Source: UBA6623 sp965238125 (GTDB taxonomy: Bacteria > Acidobacteriota > Terriglobia > Bryobacterales > UBA6623). Taken from it: a stretch of 64,000 nucleotides of DNA. The notes below the pieces were generated by a model, which did no database searches, was not told the DNA's origin, and was given only the letters and a program-made list of their open reading frames with translations. The stretch spans positions 5,704,001 to 5,768,000 of the forward strand of contig OZ250179.1 of assembly GCA_965238125.1 (NCBI GenBank). Reading direction: 5' to 3'. How positions within the stretch are numbered: the stretch's first letter is position 1; the number at the start of each line of letters is the position of its first letter. Position numbers and translations under genes: made by a program. Positions 28,014 through 38,018 of the stretch are shown here, one piece after another.

Positions 28014-28845
28014 CGGGTGTTGACCTCCATGGCGTCCTTATCGGGCTCTAGCCCCTATCAATAAAGACGCTGAAGGTCGCTGGATGGTCTGAAGCTCATA
28101 CATCAAATTGAAAATGCGGGTTCAATTCGTCGCGTTCATAGCTGCCGCCGGTCGGATTGGCCGGGTAGTTGAGGATGACGATGCGGGGACGGCCCGGGTC
28201 GCCGCGGCAGAGCCTTTCCAACTCGCCGGGCGTAAGCCGCCAACCGGCCCGGGCCTCGGTGTTCAACCAGCGCACATGGCGGCCGATGATGTGCGCTTGC
28301 GGCGCGTAGGAAACCCAGGTCGGCGTCGGAATGACCAAATCCCCGTAGTAGACCAACTGCAACAGGAACATCAACTCCTTCGAGCCCGGCCCGATCAGCA
28401 CGTTCTCCGGACCGGCGTCGATCTGCTGACGCCGGCGATGATAAGCCGCCACCGCCCGGCGCAGCTCTTCGAGGCCCTTGACGGGCTGATAGTCCTTTTG
28501 GAACGCGTTGGCCTGGAGGGCCTCGACGACCGGAGCCGGAACCGGAAACGGCGATTGCCCCAATCCCAACTTGTAGACCGTACGGCCCCGGCCGCGAAGC
28601 CGGTTCGATTGTTCGTTGACGGCCAGCGTGGCCGAGGCGCCGAGTCCGCGCACGTTGAGGTTCAAGTGCACGGGCATCTTGCGGTTGGCGTTTTTCTTGG
28701 CCATCGGCCTGCTGACCGTTCCTATGCCGAACTCCCGTTGTTGCGAGGCGACGAAAAAATGGGGACTGTACCGAGCGCCGATTGAATACGTTCCGTGTAA
28801 TCCATAAGCCCGCCCAGCGCGAAGCGGACCGTCCCAATTTTTCCC

Positions 28846-29106
28846 CTACAGTGCGCGGCGCGGCGCTTCCGATTCCGCGAACTCCACCGCCGGCGACTGT
28901 TCGAGCATTTCAATGAGCCGGCGGGCCGTTTGGTCCTCGGCGACTTCCACGACGTGGAGGGCTGCCAATTCCCCGTCGTCTTCTTGAGGAAACAGTCGCC
29001 GCACCCTGACCGCGCCTTCATCGCAAAGCTCGCTCGCCAACGCTTCGCGCGCCGTTGAGGGCGTATCCTCTCGAAACTTGAATTGCAATTTCACGGCCGT
29101 CGACAA
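28846..29106 (-). CDS. Small protein, possibly inhibitor-I9-like
   Basis: Eighty-six residues: MSTAVKLQFKFREDTPSTAR, ALASELCDEGAVRVRRLFP, ELAALHVVEVAEDQTARRLIEMLEQ and PAVEFAESEAPRRAL. The order beta (KLQFKF)-helix-beta-beta (LHVVEV)-helix (LIEMLEQ)-beta (AVEFAE) matches the ferredoxin-like fold of subtilisin propeptides and stand-alone I9 inhibitors, including the terminal (V)E(F)AE strand. No subtilase gene is near in this window. The function is therefore a structural guess. It is followed downstream by a 140-bp gap with TGTCCC motifs and then the aminotransferase remnant. Confidence 0.6.
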   Translation of the reverse strand: MSTAVKLQFKFREDTPSTAREALASELCDEGAVRVRRLFPQEDDGELAALHVVEVAEDQTARRLIEMLEQSPAVEFAESEAPRRAL

Positions 29107-29245
29107 CTCCGCCGATCGCTGCCCGTATTATAGGTGCGGCCTCCAAGCAAAACCCGCCGCGGGCGCTTGGATCCTTGAACGGGATCAACCCGAATCCACG
29201 ACCGAGTGATACCGCGATGGCGTACGACAGCAATGCGCGAAACGT

Positions 29246-29337
29246 AAGCCCGGTTCACCGGGCTTGAGTTACCAATAGGCCGGCCCTTCTGGGCCGGTAT
29301 GTGCGGTGGCGGCGACAACCAGGCCGCTTCAGCGGTC
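29246..29337. repeat. Cluster of three short palindromes upstream of lysS
   Basis: AAGCCCGGT-TC-ACCGGGCTT (29246-29265), CCGGCCC-TTCT-GGGCCGG (about 29280-29297) and CCGCT-TC-AGCGG (about 29324-29336) in close succession. They lie in the 400-bp gap between the small minus-strand protein and lysS. Their position could form a leader structure or REP-like cluster; I see no anti-terminator or T-box. Confidence 0.6.
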
Positions 29338-29514
29338 TTCCCCTTTACAGGCTTTAGCCATTGTCGCACCAAGTGGAAAACCCAAGACCATTGGGACCCT
29401 CGCTCCAACGCCAAACCTCCTTGATTCATGTCGCACGCGCATGCCGAGGGCTCGCCGAAACAGCACCCCTATAATGAATGACTGCCCTCGGGGGCCTGTC
29501 CGGAGAACATTCCT

Positions 29515-31071
<1,557 letters not shown>

Positions 31072-31281
31072 AGTCTGCACGGACGAAAAATGGGGACTGT
31101 CACCGATCTTCGCGACCTCGAACCTTCGAATTCCCGACAAGGGCACCGGGCAAAATGGGTGGCTGTCCCCATTTTTCGCGCCTGCGGAGGCTCGATCGGC
31201 GAAAACCGGCCAAATCGGTCGCTGTCCCGTCTCTTCCCGTTTCTTCGTACCGTCGCCCACACGACGAACCCCTAACCGCTC

Positions 31282-32511
31282 ATGTCATTCGAGTCTTTCG
31301 TCGGCGCGCGCTACCTCCGAGCCAAACGTAAGCAGAAGTTCATATCGGTTGTCACACTGATCGCCGTGGTCGGCGTCGCCCTCGGCGTGATGGCGCTCGT
31401 CGTCGCTGTCGCGATCAACGTCGGCGTCCAACAAGATCTCCAGCGCCACTTGCTCAGCGCCGTTTCCCACATCAATCTGCTCGAGAAAGAACGCGGCTTC
31501 GGCATCGAGGATTGGCCGGAGTTCGTCAAGCGTTTCGAAGGCGTCGATCATGTTGTCGCCGCCGCCCCCGCTTTGTACGGCGAGGTCATGATCACCGGCC
31601 CGATGCGCGGTCGCGCCTCCGTGCTCAAGGGCATCGACCCCGAGGCTGAGCTGCGAGTCGGCGTGTTGCTCGACCAACTGACCGAGGGTTCGACCGACGA
31701 CTTGGCCCCGGACGAGGGTCCGCCCGGCATCATTCTCGGGCAAAAGCTGGCCGAGGAGATCGGGGCTGTTCTTCATTCGGTCGTGACCGTCGTCAGCCCG
31801 CAAGGCGAGATGACTCCCTTTGGCGTGATCCCCGGCTATAAGCGGTTTTGGGTGGCGGGCATTTTCCACTCCGGCTTCTACGAATACAACCACCATTGGG
31901 CCTTCGCCCGGATCGAGGCCGTGCAGCAATCGCTCGCCCTCGGCAACGTCATCAACGCGATCGAATTCAAGCTCGACGACTTGCACCTCGCCGCCGAGGT
32001 GGGCGCCGAGATCGAGCAAGTTGCCGGAAACCGTTTCGCCGCCACCACCTGGATGGAGCGCAATCGCGACATTTTCAACGCGCTGCAAGTCGAAAAACTC
32101 GTCACGACAATCACGATCGGCCTGATCATGCTCGTCGCCGCGCTGAACATCCTGACATCGCTGGTGATGATCGTGATGGAAAAGAACCGCGACATCGCCG
32201 TACTGATGTCGATGGGCGCCCGCCGGCGCCAGATCCGCAAGATTTTCGTCTACCAGGGTCTCGCCATCGGCACGGTCGGAACGGCGATCGGCCTTGTCGC
32301 GGGGCAAATCCTGTGCCGCGTTTGCGACGCTTATCGCCTCATCCCGCTCGACGCCGAGATCTACGGCCTCAGCTATGTGCCGTTTGCGGCAAACCCGCTC
32401 GACGCCGTTTTGATCGGCATCGCCGCTATTGCTTTGAGCTACGTCACCACGCTCTACCCCGCCGGAGCCGCCGCCCGCGTTGCCCCGGTCGAGGTCCTAC
32501 GCTACGAGTAA
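31282..32511 (+). CDS. LolC/LolE-type lipoprotein-releasing ABC transporter permease
   Basis: A 409-residue permease of the MacB/LolE family: an N-terminal membrane segment (KFISVVTLIAVVGVALGVMALVV, about 20-45), a periplasmic MacB-PCD domain (about 50-270), then three C-terminal segments (TITIGLIMLVAALNILTSLV; GLAIGTVGTAIGLVAG; VLIGIAAIALSYVTTLYP) in the FtsX-like domain with EKNRDIAVLMSMGARRRQIR. LolCDE moves lipoproteins from the inner membrane to LolA. No LolD ATPase follows; the next gene is an unrelated oxidoreductase, so the ATPase must be elsewhere. Its end VAPVEVLRYE is typical of the family. Confidence 0.92.
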   Translation: MSFESFVGARYLRAKRKQKFISVVTLIAVVGVALGVMALVVAVAINVGVQQDLQRHLLSAVSHINLLEKERGFGIEDWPEFVKRFEGVDHVVAAAPALYGEVMITGPMRGRASVLKGIDPEAELRVGVLLDQLTEGSTDDLAPDEGPPGIILGQKLAEEIGAVLHSVVTVVSPQGEMTPFGVIPGYKRFWVAGIFHSGFYEYNHHWAFARIEAVQQSLALGNVINAIEFKLDDLHLAAEVGAEIEQVAGNRFAATTWMERNRDIFNALQVEKLVTTITIGLIMLVAALNILTSLVMIVMEKNRDIAVLMSMGARRRQIRKIFVYQGLAIGTVGTAIGLVAGQILCRVCDAYRLIPLDAEIYGLSYVPFAANPLDAVLIGIAAIALSYVTTLYPAGAAARVAPVEVLRYE

Positions 32512-32531
32512 GGACGGTCACCCGACGTGGC

Positions 32532-32571
32532 GCACGCATTCGTGCGTGCCGTGTCGGCATTCGTGCCGACA
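32532..32571. terminator. Two adjacent TTCG-loop hairpins after the permease gene
   Basis: GCACGCA-TTCG-TGCGTGC (32532-32548) and TGTCGGCA-TTCG-TGCCGACA (32552-32571), both perfect with UUCG tetraloops, starting 21 bases after the permease stop. There is no U-tract. They may end the lysS-permease transcript or protect its 3' end, or belong to the dispersed palindromes. Confidence 0.6.
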
Positions 32572-32696
32572 TGTCCTATCTTCCTTTGCCCGCCCCGCGT
32601 CGTTCTCGCACACGCCGCCCCCCAAACTTGACTCCCCCCCGCCCCACTCGCTACGATGCGTGGTCGCGGGCGGACAGCCGCGGAGGGACCACCACC

Positions 32697-33863
32697 ATGG
32701 CGAAAGAACTACGCATCGGAATGATCGGTTACGGTTTCATGGGGCGCGCCCACTCCAACGCCTACAAGCGCCTCAACGACTTTTTCGACGTCGAACATCG
32801 TCCAGTGCTCAAGGTCGCCTGCGCCCGCAAACCCGATCAGCTCCAGGCTTTCGCCGACCGCTGGGGCTACGAGCGCACCGAGAGCGACTGGCGCAAGCTC
32901 GTCGAAGCCGACGACGTGGACCTCATCGACATCGGCGTCCCCAACAACCTCCACCGCGACATCGCCGTGGCCGCCGCCAAGGCCGGAAAAATGATTTGCT
33001 GCGAAAAGCCCTTGGCCGTCAACGTTGCCGAGGCCGAGGAGATGACCCGCGCCGTGGAGGAAGCTGGCGTCCCCAATATGGTCTGGTACAATTACCGCCG
33101 CGTCCCCGCCATCGCCCTCGCCAAGCAGATCATCGACGAAGGCCGCATCGGCCGCCCCTTCCATTACCGCGCCACCTACCTCCAAGACTGGACGATCAAC
33201 GAGAAGGTCCCCCAAGGCGGCGCGGCTCTGTGGCGCCTCGACATCAACGCCGCCGGCTCCGGCGTCACCGGCGACCTGCTGGCCCACTCGATCGACTCGG
33301 CGATGTGGCTGAACGGTCCGATCAAGCGCGTGGTCGCGAGCACCGAGACTTTCGTGAAAGAGCGCGAGCACGTCGACACCGGCAAGGTCGAGCCGGTGGG
33401 CATCGACGACGCCTGCATGTTCCTCGCCGAGTTCGCCAACGGTTCGATGGGGACATTCGAATCGACCCGCTACGCCCGCGGCCGCAAGAACTACAACACG
33501 CTCGAACTCAACGGCGCCGACGGCAGCGTCTTTTTCGACCTCGAAGACCCCGAGAACCTATCGTTCTTTGAATACACGCAGCAGCAATCGGGCAAGAAAA
33601 CCGAGGACCACCTCACCGGCTGGCGCAAGATTCATGTCTCCAACCACGAGCACCCCTACATGGACAAATACTGGGTCCCGGGAACCACCATCGGCTACGA
33701 GCATACATTCTTAAACGCCCTAGCCGACTTCGTCGCCGGCATCGAAAGCGGCACCCCGAGTCAACCCGACTTCCGCAATGCCCTGCAAACCCAAAAAGTC
33801 TGCGACGCCGTCATCGACTCGGCGAAGAGCGGGGCGTGGAAAGAAACCGGCGTGGAGTTGTAG
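32697..33863 (+). CDS. Gfo/Idh/MocA family oxidoreductase (cytoplasmic)
   Basis: A 388-residue NAD(P)-dependent dehydrogenase. The Rossmann domain opens with RIGMIGYGFMGRAHSNAY (residues about 6-23); CCEKPLAVN at about 100-108 is the family EKP motif that positions NAD and the catalytic Lys. The C-terminal alpha/beta domain has ALWRLDINAAGSGVTGDLLAHSID, with Asp and His where the catalytic D-x3-H of sugar dehydrogenases lies. No signal peptide is present, unlike the Tat-exported relative at 63464. The ATG follows GGAGGGACC. Substrates in the family are sugars, inositols or glycosides; none can be chosen here. Confidence 0.9.
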   Translation: MAKELRIGMIGYGFMGRAHSNAYKRLNDFFDVEHRPVLKVACARKPDQLQAFADRWGYERTESDWRKLVEADDVDLIDIGVPNNLHRDIAVAAAKAGKMICCEKPLAVNVAEAEEMTRAVEEAGVPNMVWYNYRRVPAIALAKQIIDEGRIGRPFHYRATYLQDWTINEKVPQGGAALWRLDINAAGSGVTGDLLAHSIDSAMWLNGPIKRVVASTETFVKEREHVDTGKVEPVGIDDACMFLAEFANGSMGTFESTRYARGRKNYNTLELNGADGSVFFDLEDPENLSFFEYTQQQSGKKTEDHLTGWRKIHVSNHEHPYMDKYWVPGTTIGYEHTFLNALADFVAGIESGTPSQPDFRNALQTQKVCDAVIDSAKSGAWKETGVEL

Positions 33864-33970
33864 GTAAACGAATCAAGCCGCACGGGTCTCTCAAGACGCC
33901 CCATTCATCTGTGGCCGAACCAACTCACCCCTTGGTGACTGAATTTCTCACCCTTGATCTACGTACAAAC

Positions 33971-34035
33971 CGAGCCGCGCCGCCTCGCGGCGCGGTCTTG
34001 TTGCGCGGAGGAAGACCGCACCGCGAGGCGGCTCG
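33971..34035. repeat. Strong 65-nt hairpin
   Basis: The left arm CGAGCCGC...CCTCGCGGCGCGGTCTT and right arm AAGACCGCACCGCGAGG then CGGCTCG pair over about 24 bp with a 3-base bulge and a loop of about 15. It is in the 250-bp gap between the oxidoreductase and the converging ATPase gene. The rest of the gap has two TTCGGTGGC motifs. Confidence 0.65.
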
Positions 34036-34114
34036 GCGAACCGAAAACTATTCGGTGGCAAAATCATTCGGTGGCTGTCCACCAATCACTCCAAGCCCCT
34101 CGCGGCAAATCACC

Positions 34115-35287
34115 TCAGAGCGCCGCTACCACCGAGGCCAACTCCTTGAGCCCGATCGCTTCAACCTCCTCGCTGATGGGATAGCGTTCCTCGCCCCCGT
34201 AGACAACGAACGAGCGCGCCGGTTTCACATCCTCTCGCGCATTGTGGAAACCGTGCTCCGAGCGGGCGGCCGCACCGCGCTTGATGTCAATCGCCCAAAG
34301 ACCATGCTTGCCGGGCAGTTCAAGGACCAAGTCAATCTCGGCTCCCGCCGAAGTTCTGTAAAAGCTCGCCGGCGTGCGGTCCGGCGCGACCGCCAGCAGG
34401 TTTTCAATGACGAATCCTTCCCAGCTCGTCCCGACGACCGGATGACCGGCCAGCTCGTTGTAGTCGCCTAAACCAAGCAGGGCGTGAACGAGACCGCTGT
34501 CGCGCACATACACCTTCGGCGACTTGACCAGGCGCTTGCTGATATTGGCACGGAAGGGCCGCAACCGCCGCACCAACAGCAGGTCCACCAGCAGATCGAC
34601 GTAGCTTGTGACGGTCGGCGCTGTCACGGAAAGGCCCGCTGCCAGTTTCGAGGCGTTGAGCAGTGTCCCCTGGCTGTGGGCCAGCATGGTCCACAGGCGC
34701 TCCAGCGTTTCCGCCGGGATGCGCGGTCCGAACCGCGGCACGTCGCGCTCCAGGTATGTTCGAATGAAATTGCGGCGGAACGCGAAACTGTCTGTATCCG
34801 AACCCGCCAGAAAGCTGTCCGGCAGACCGCCGCGCACCCACAACCGCGTCAAGGCGCCGGCATCAGGCGCGGCCTCCATCACATCCAATGGCTTGAGGTG
34901 AACGTATTCGATGCGTCCGGCGAGAGTCTCCCCCGATTGCCGGAGCAAATCGATCGAAGCCGATCCGAGGATCAGGAATCGCCCGGTGCGCTTTCCCCTC
35001 CGGCGGCCCTCATCGATCACGCCGCGCAGGGTTTGAAACAATTCCGGCGTCCGGTCAATTTCATCGAGGATCACGAGACGATCCTCATACTGCCTCAGAA
35101 ACAACTCCGGCTCGGCGAGCTTAGCGCGATCGCTCCGTGACTCCAGGTCGAGGTAGAGCGCTTGTCGTGTCCGACCAATCTCCAGCGCCAGCGTCGTCTT
35201 GCCGACTTGCCGTGCCCCGATCAGAGCGACAGCCGCTTGCCGCCCCAGCGCTGTTTCGATTGTTGAGTATGCTCGACGCTGTATCAC
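34115..35287 (-). CDS. AAA-type ATPase with C-terminal DUF4143 domain
   Basis: A 390-residue protein of the large ATP-binding family with an AAA_14 ATPase and DUF4143. Walker A is LIGARQVGKTTLA (about 22-34), Walker B RLVILDEIDRTPELFQ, sensor 1 RFLILGSASIDLL, with arginine-rich GLPDSFLAGSD and RTYLERDVP. The DUF4143 region (about 200-350) has SKLAAGLSVTAPTVTSYVDLL, a winged-helix-like segment, and SAGAEIDLVLELPGKHGLWAIDIKRGA, which has the E-IDLVLE-x-IDIK pattern of a PD-(D/E)xK nuclease-like fold. The role is unknown; many copies occur per genome. It is monocistronic, and its start is the first ATG. Confidence 0.88.
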   Translation of the reverse strand: MIQRRAYSTIETALGRQAAVALIGARQVGKTTLALEIGRTRQALYLDLESRSDRAKLAEPELFLRQYEDRLVILDEIDRTPELFQTLRGVIDEGRRRGKRTGRFLILGSASIDLLRQSGETLAGRIEYVHLKPLDVMEAAPDAGALTRLWVRGGLPDSFLAGSDTDSFAFRRNFIRTYLERDVPRFGPRIPAETLERLWTMLAHSQGTLLNASKLAAGLSVTAPTVTSYVDLLVDLLLVRRLRPFRANISKRLVKSPKVYVRDSGLVHALLGLGDYNELAGHPVVGTSWEGFVIENLLAVAPDRTPASFYRTSAGAEIDLVLELPGKHGLWAIDIKRGAAARSEHGFHNAREDVKPARSFVVYGGEERYPISEEVEAIGLKELASVVAAL

Positions 35288-35426
35288 CCTTGTATATTAA
35301 AAATTTTCTTCTCGAAATGCAAGGTTAAAATCCCGTTGTCACTGTGTTGCGCCTACCAGGGTGGAAACCGGAAACCGAGTTCACGAGCCCGTTGCGGATC
35401 TCCGTTGTGGATAAAGATCCCCTATT

Positions 35427-35762
35427 CGGTGGCTGTCACCGATCTCCCCGATCTCCGCACCTCACCGATCTCCCCGTCACCGATCTCCCCCCGCTCAAGC
35501 CCGCCAGGGCCAAATCAAGATCGAGCGTTACCGGCCGCGTCCTGCGGCTTAGATCGAACGGGAAGCTCGTACCTTGAGCGAATCGAGCACTGGACCCAGC
35601 CGACCCTGACAGCACGCCGCCGCCACCCAGTTTGGGATGAAGGTTCTCTATTCGGGCTCCGTCCCCGAACCTCTGAAGAAGGCGGCCGCGGCGGCGGGAT
35701 GAGGAGAAAAGTCGTAGCCTCTCCCCGACTTTCCCCCGACTTTCCCCCGACTTTCCCCCCCC
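35427..35762. repeat. Low-complexity intergenic tract (ACCGATCTCCCC and CCCCCGACTTT repeats)
   Basis: From 35427 the motif CACCGATCTCCCC recurs four times, beginning with TTCGGTGGCTGTCACCGATC. At 35731-35762 CCCCCGACTTT occurs three times in tandem. The intervening 200 bp shows no gene. This fills the 470-bp gap between the ATPase start and the 3' end of the kinase remnant. Confidence 0.7.
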
Positions 35763-36472
35763 TAGAAAGGCACATCATCATCCGTAACAGCGCCCGCGTA
35801 GCGTGGGATGACGTCCATGCGCGTGTACAAGTTTGAAAAAATGATTCGCTTCTGAGCTTCACTCGACGACTTCAGCAGATTGAGACAGTCACGAACAACT
35901 GAGACCGCGAATCCAGTCTTTCGGTAGTAATAAGCGCCGTCCACAAAGCACCTCGTAATCACGGCGGAATCTGGAGTGTCTCTTTCAAGCATGATCTTTC
36001 GATATACGTCTTCGAGTTTCCCTTCGACCCGACGGCCGTCTGCAACGTACTTGGCGCCGTACTCCAACTGGCTAATGTGCCTCTGTAACTCATCTGCGAA
36101 GGCCCTATACCGCTCCAGATCGTAATCGGTGAAATCTAGTTCGTGAAAAGTATCGCTTTGCAATTTCTTTTGGACATCAAAGAAACTACCGATCCTCCCG
36201 TCCGAATCCCGATGACACATATCAGTGAGAAGCGACCTGTATTGGAAATGTTCGATCTCGTTATCCTGAATAAGTTTCTCGAAAAGCTTTCCAATGAAAT
36301 AAATCTCAGTGGTGAAGTCATACACCCGGTTTTCAAACTCATGCGGAGGTTCGCACCACCAATTGAGACTCACGCTCTTGTCAAAGTCCTCTGCCGTTGA
36401 ACACGTTTACCAAAACCCAAATCAATAATCTTGACAACACCGTCCTCGCCAACCATCAAATTCTGAGGTCTA

Positions 36473-37565
36473 CTGAGTCTCGCATAATACACTGTCAATC
36501 GAGACAAAGAGAAGACTGTTTCCAGAAAGCGGTAATCAAGCGCGGTTTGCGGCGCATTCGCCGCAGCGCTTTGCGGGCGCGCTCGTCGAGTTCCCAGTAG
36601 TCCTTCGGGCAGACGTTGGGCAACTCGTGCTGCTTCCAGTACGCCCAAATGTATTCCACCGGGTTCAACTCCGGCGCATAGGGCGGCAAGTACTCCGTTG
36701 CGATGTGATCCTCGGAGAGCTGGATGAACTCCCGCACCAGGCGGCTGCGGTGCGCCGGCAGCCGGTCCCAGACGATCAGCAGTGGGCCGTCGATGTGGCG
36801 CACCAAAGCCTTCAGGAAGTCGATGACCTCCAGCTCGCCGATCGCGCCGGGATAGAGCCGGAAGTAAAAGTTGCGCAACGTCAGCCCGGCCGACACCGAC
36901 AGCTTGTCCCAGTTGAAGTTGAACTCCAACACCGGTGTCTCGCCGCGCGGCGCCCAGGTGCGGCAACGATGCGGCTTCTGACTCAATCCGCTTTCGTCGA
37001 TGAAGACGATCGTACGTTCTTCTTTGCGGGCTTTTTTTTAATGGCCGGCCAAGTCTTGCGCTGCCAGCTGCGGATGGCCTCTTCGTTGCGCTCCCGCGCT
37101 TTGCCGACGGGCCGTTGCGGGCTCCAACCGAGCGCCCGCAGGATCTTCCAGACATGGCCCTCGTGATAGCGCACGCCGAACTCGTCTCCGATCAGACGAG
37201 CGACCCGCGGACAGCTCCACAGCGGCGTCGGGAAGCCGTGCGCCTCGGGGCCTTCCAGCAGCAACGCCTCGAGGCGTTCGAGCTGCGCGGCGTCCAACAG
37301 CGGCTTACGGCCGGCGCGGCCGGCCTGGCGCAACCCGGCTTCGCCGTCACGCCGGTATCGTCGCAGCCACTCGCTGACGCTTTGCCGCGCGACCTTCAAT
37401 CGCCTCGCTGTCTCGGACTGACTACAGCCTTGCTCGACCAACCGGATCGCTTTGAAACGGCGCTTCTCCAGGGCCTCGAAATCCCGCCGTACGCCTTTTG
37501 TATTTCCCATACATACAAAGACGTACGTACCCCAAAAAAGTGTCACTTTATTTTGCGAGACTCAA
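36473..37565 (-). mobile_element. IS630-family insertion sequence, copy 3
   Basis: A 1093-bp element with 12-bp ends and a TA duplication at 36471-36472 and 37566-37567. It is nearly identical to copy 2 (I can see only about three single-base differences). It is inserted in the catalytic-loop codons of a protein kinase gene, in the same orientation as that gene. Confidence 0.95.
36495..37510 (-). CDS. IS630 transposase, orfA-orfB by programmed -1 frameshift
   Basis: Same organisation as copy 2: orfA from MGNTKGVRRDFEALEK, a T8 run on the plus strand at 37032-37039 as the slippery site, then orfB with FIDESG, IVWDRLPAHRS and PELNPVEYIW as DDE motifs. One residue differs at the start (T for I in MGNTKG). 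The frame is intact, so the element may be mobile. Confidence 0.9.
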
Positions 37566-38018
37566 TAATGTCTCGATGCAGAATCTGAACCGACTCAAGA
37601 TATCGAAAGCCCTCGATTACCTGCAAGAAAATCTCATTGACCCGTTCAGGCGTGCTGATCAAGTAGTCATCGATGTCAACGCCCGTTACAAATTCCATTA
37701 ATATGTACCCTGCATGGCGCTCTGGGTAAATATAGTAGTTGAAAACGCGCACAACGTTAGGATGATGAACTTGGTGCAGCAACTTGATCTCCCGCACGAA
37801 GTTTCTGAAAAGTACCACCCGCTGCTCCTCGGAGTGCGGAACATACTTCTTACACACAAAAGGTTCGTCAATTAGATCATCGTGGAGTAGCACTGTCCGC
37901 CCACATGCACCTTGGCCAAGTTCCTTTACGAAGCGATAGTCGCGGGACCTCAGAAACCGAATTATGTCGTCGCCACTCGCCACTCAGTCCTCCAAGTTAG
38001 TATCACTCCCCGGGTTGA

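Larger units (their letters stand above)
26201..28120 (-). mobile_element. IS1380-family insertion sequence, copy 1
   Basis: A 1920-bp element flanked by a 5-bp duplication TTCAA (26196-26200 and 28121-28125). The ends are imperfect inverted repeats (CCCGCATTTTCAATTTG at the right end read inward, GCTGCATGAACGAAG at the left). About 300 bp at the left end, beyond the transposase, is non-coding. It carries an internal 180-bp tandem duplication. Confidence 0.85.
25486..28704 (-). pseudogene. PLP-dependent class I/II aminotransferase, cut by IS1380 and frameshifted
   Basis: The 5' part (28704-28121) encodes MAKKNANRKMPVHLNLNV, LGLGQSPFPVPAPVV, GPGSKELMFLLQLVY, WVSYAPQA and NYPANPTGGSYERDEL; the 3' part (26200-25486) continues KALAQTARRHGVILLSDEIY and has the PLP lysine in VSGGLSKWCGAGGWRLG. 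Removing the IS and one TTGAA duplication rejoins DELKALAQ exactly in frame. A second lesion, a one-base shift near 25560-25610, moves the frame so that it ends in RRARRRVLG instead of DGALDDGFLEEYC. Substrate is unknown: the fold-type I family includes aspartate and alanine aminotransferases. The original product would be about 405 residues. Confidence 0.88.
35762..37983 (-). pseudogene. Serine/threonine protein kinase, split by IS630 copy 3 and with a 1-base deletion
   Basis: The N-lobe starts at 37983: FVKELGQGACGRTVLLHDD (glycine loop), FVCKKYVP (Lys), FVREIKLLHQVHHPNVV, GYILMEFVTGVDI. The frame reaches LESVQILHRDI, where the IS enters; on the far side it resumes RPQNLMVGEDGVVKIIDLGFGK. 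Excising the IS and one TA gives HRDIRPQN, an intact catalytic loop, with DLG replacing DFG. About 25 bases later one base is missing (CAACGG for expected CAAACGG); the other frame continues EDFDKSVSLNWWCEPPHEF and YDFTTEIYFIGKLFEKLI, then a helical C-terminal region of about 150 residues ending VTDDDVPF. It lies 35 bp downstream of the TIR-like gene on the same strand, so the two probably formed an operon. Confidence 0.88.

Noticed and set aside
31848..32696. Upstream extension of the Gfo/Idh/MocA frame overlapping the permease
   Set aside because: It is an arginine-rich shadow of the permease gene; the ATG at 32697 with GGAGGG fits the Rossmann start.
36370..37155. A 261-codon fused frame (IS630 orfB shadow plus kinase C-lobe)
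   Set aside because: It arises from IS sequence in a non-transposase frame running into kinase codons and is not a gene.
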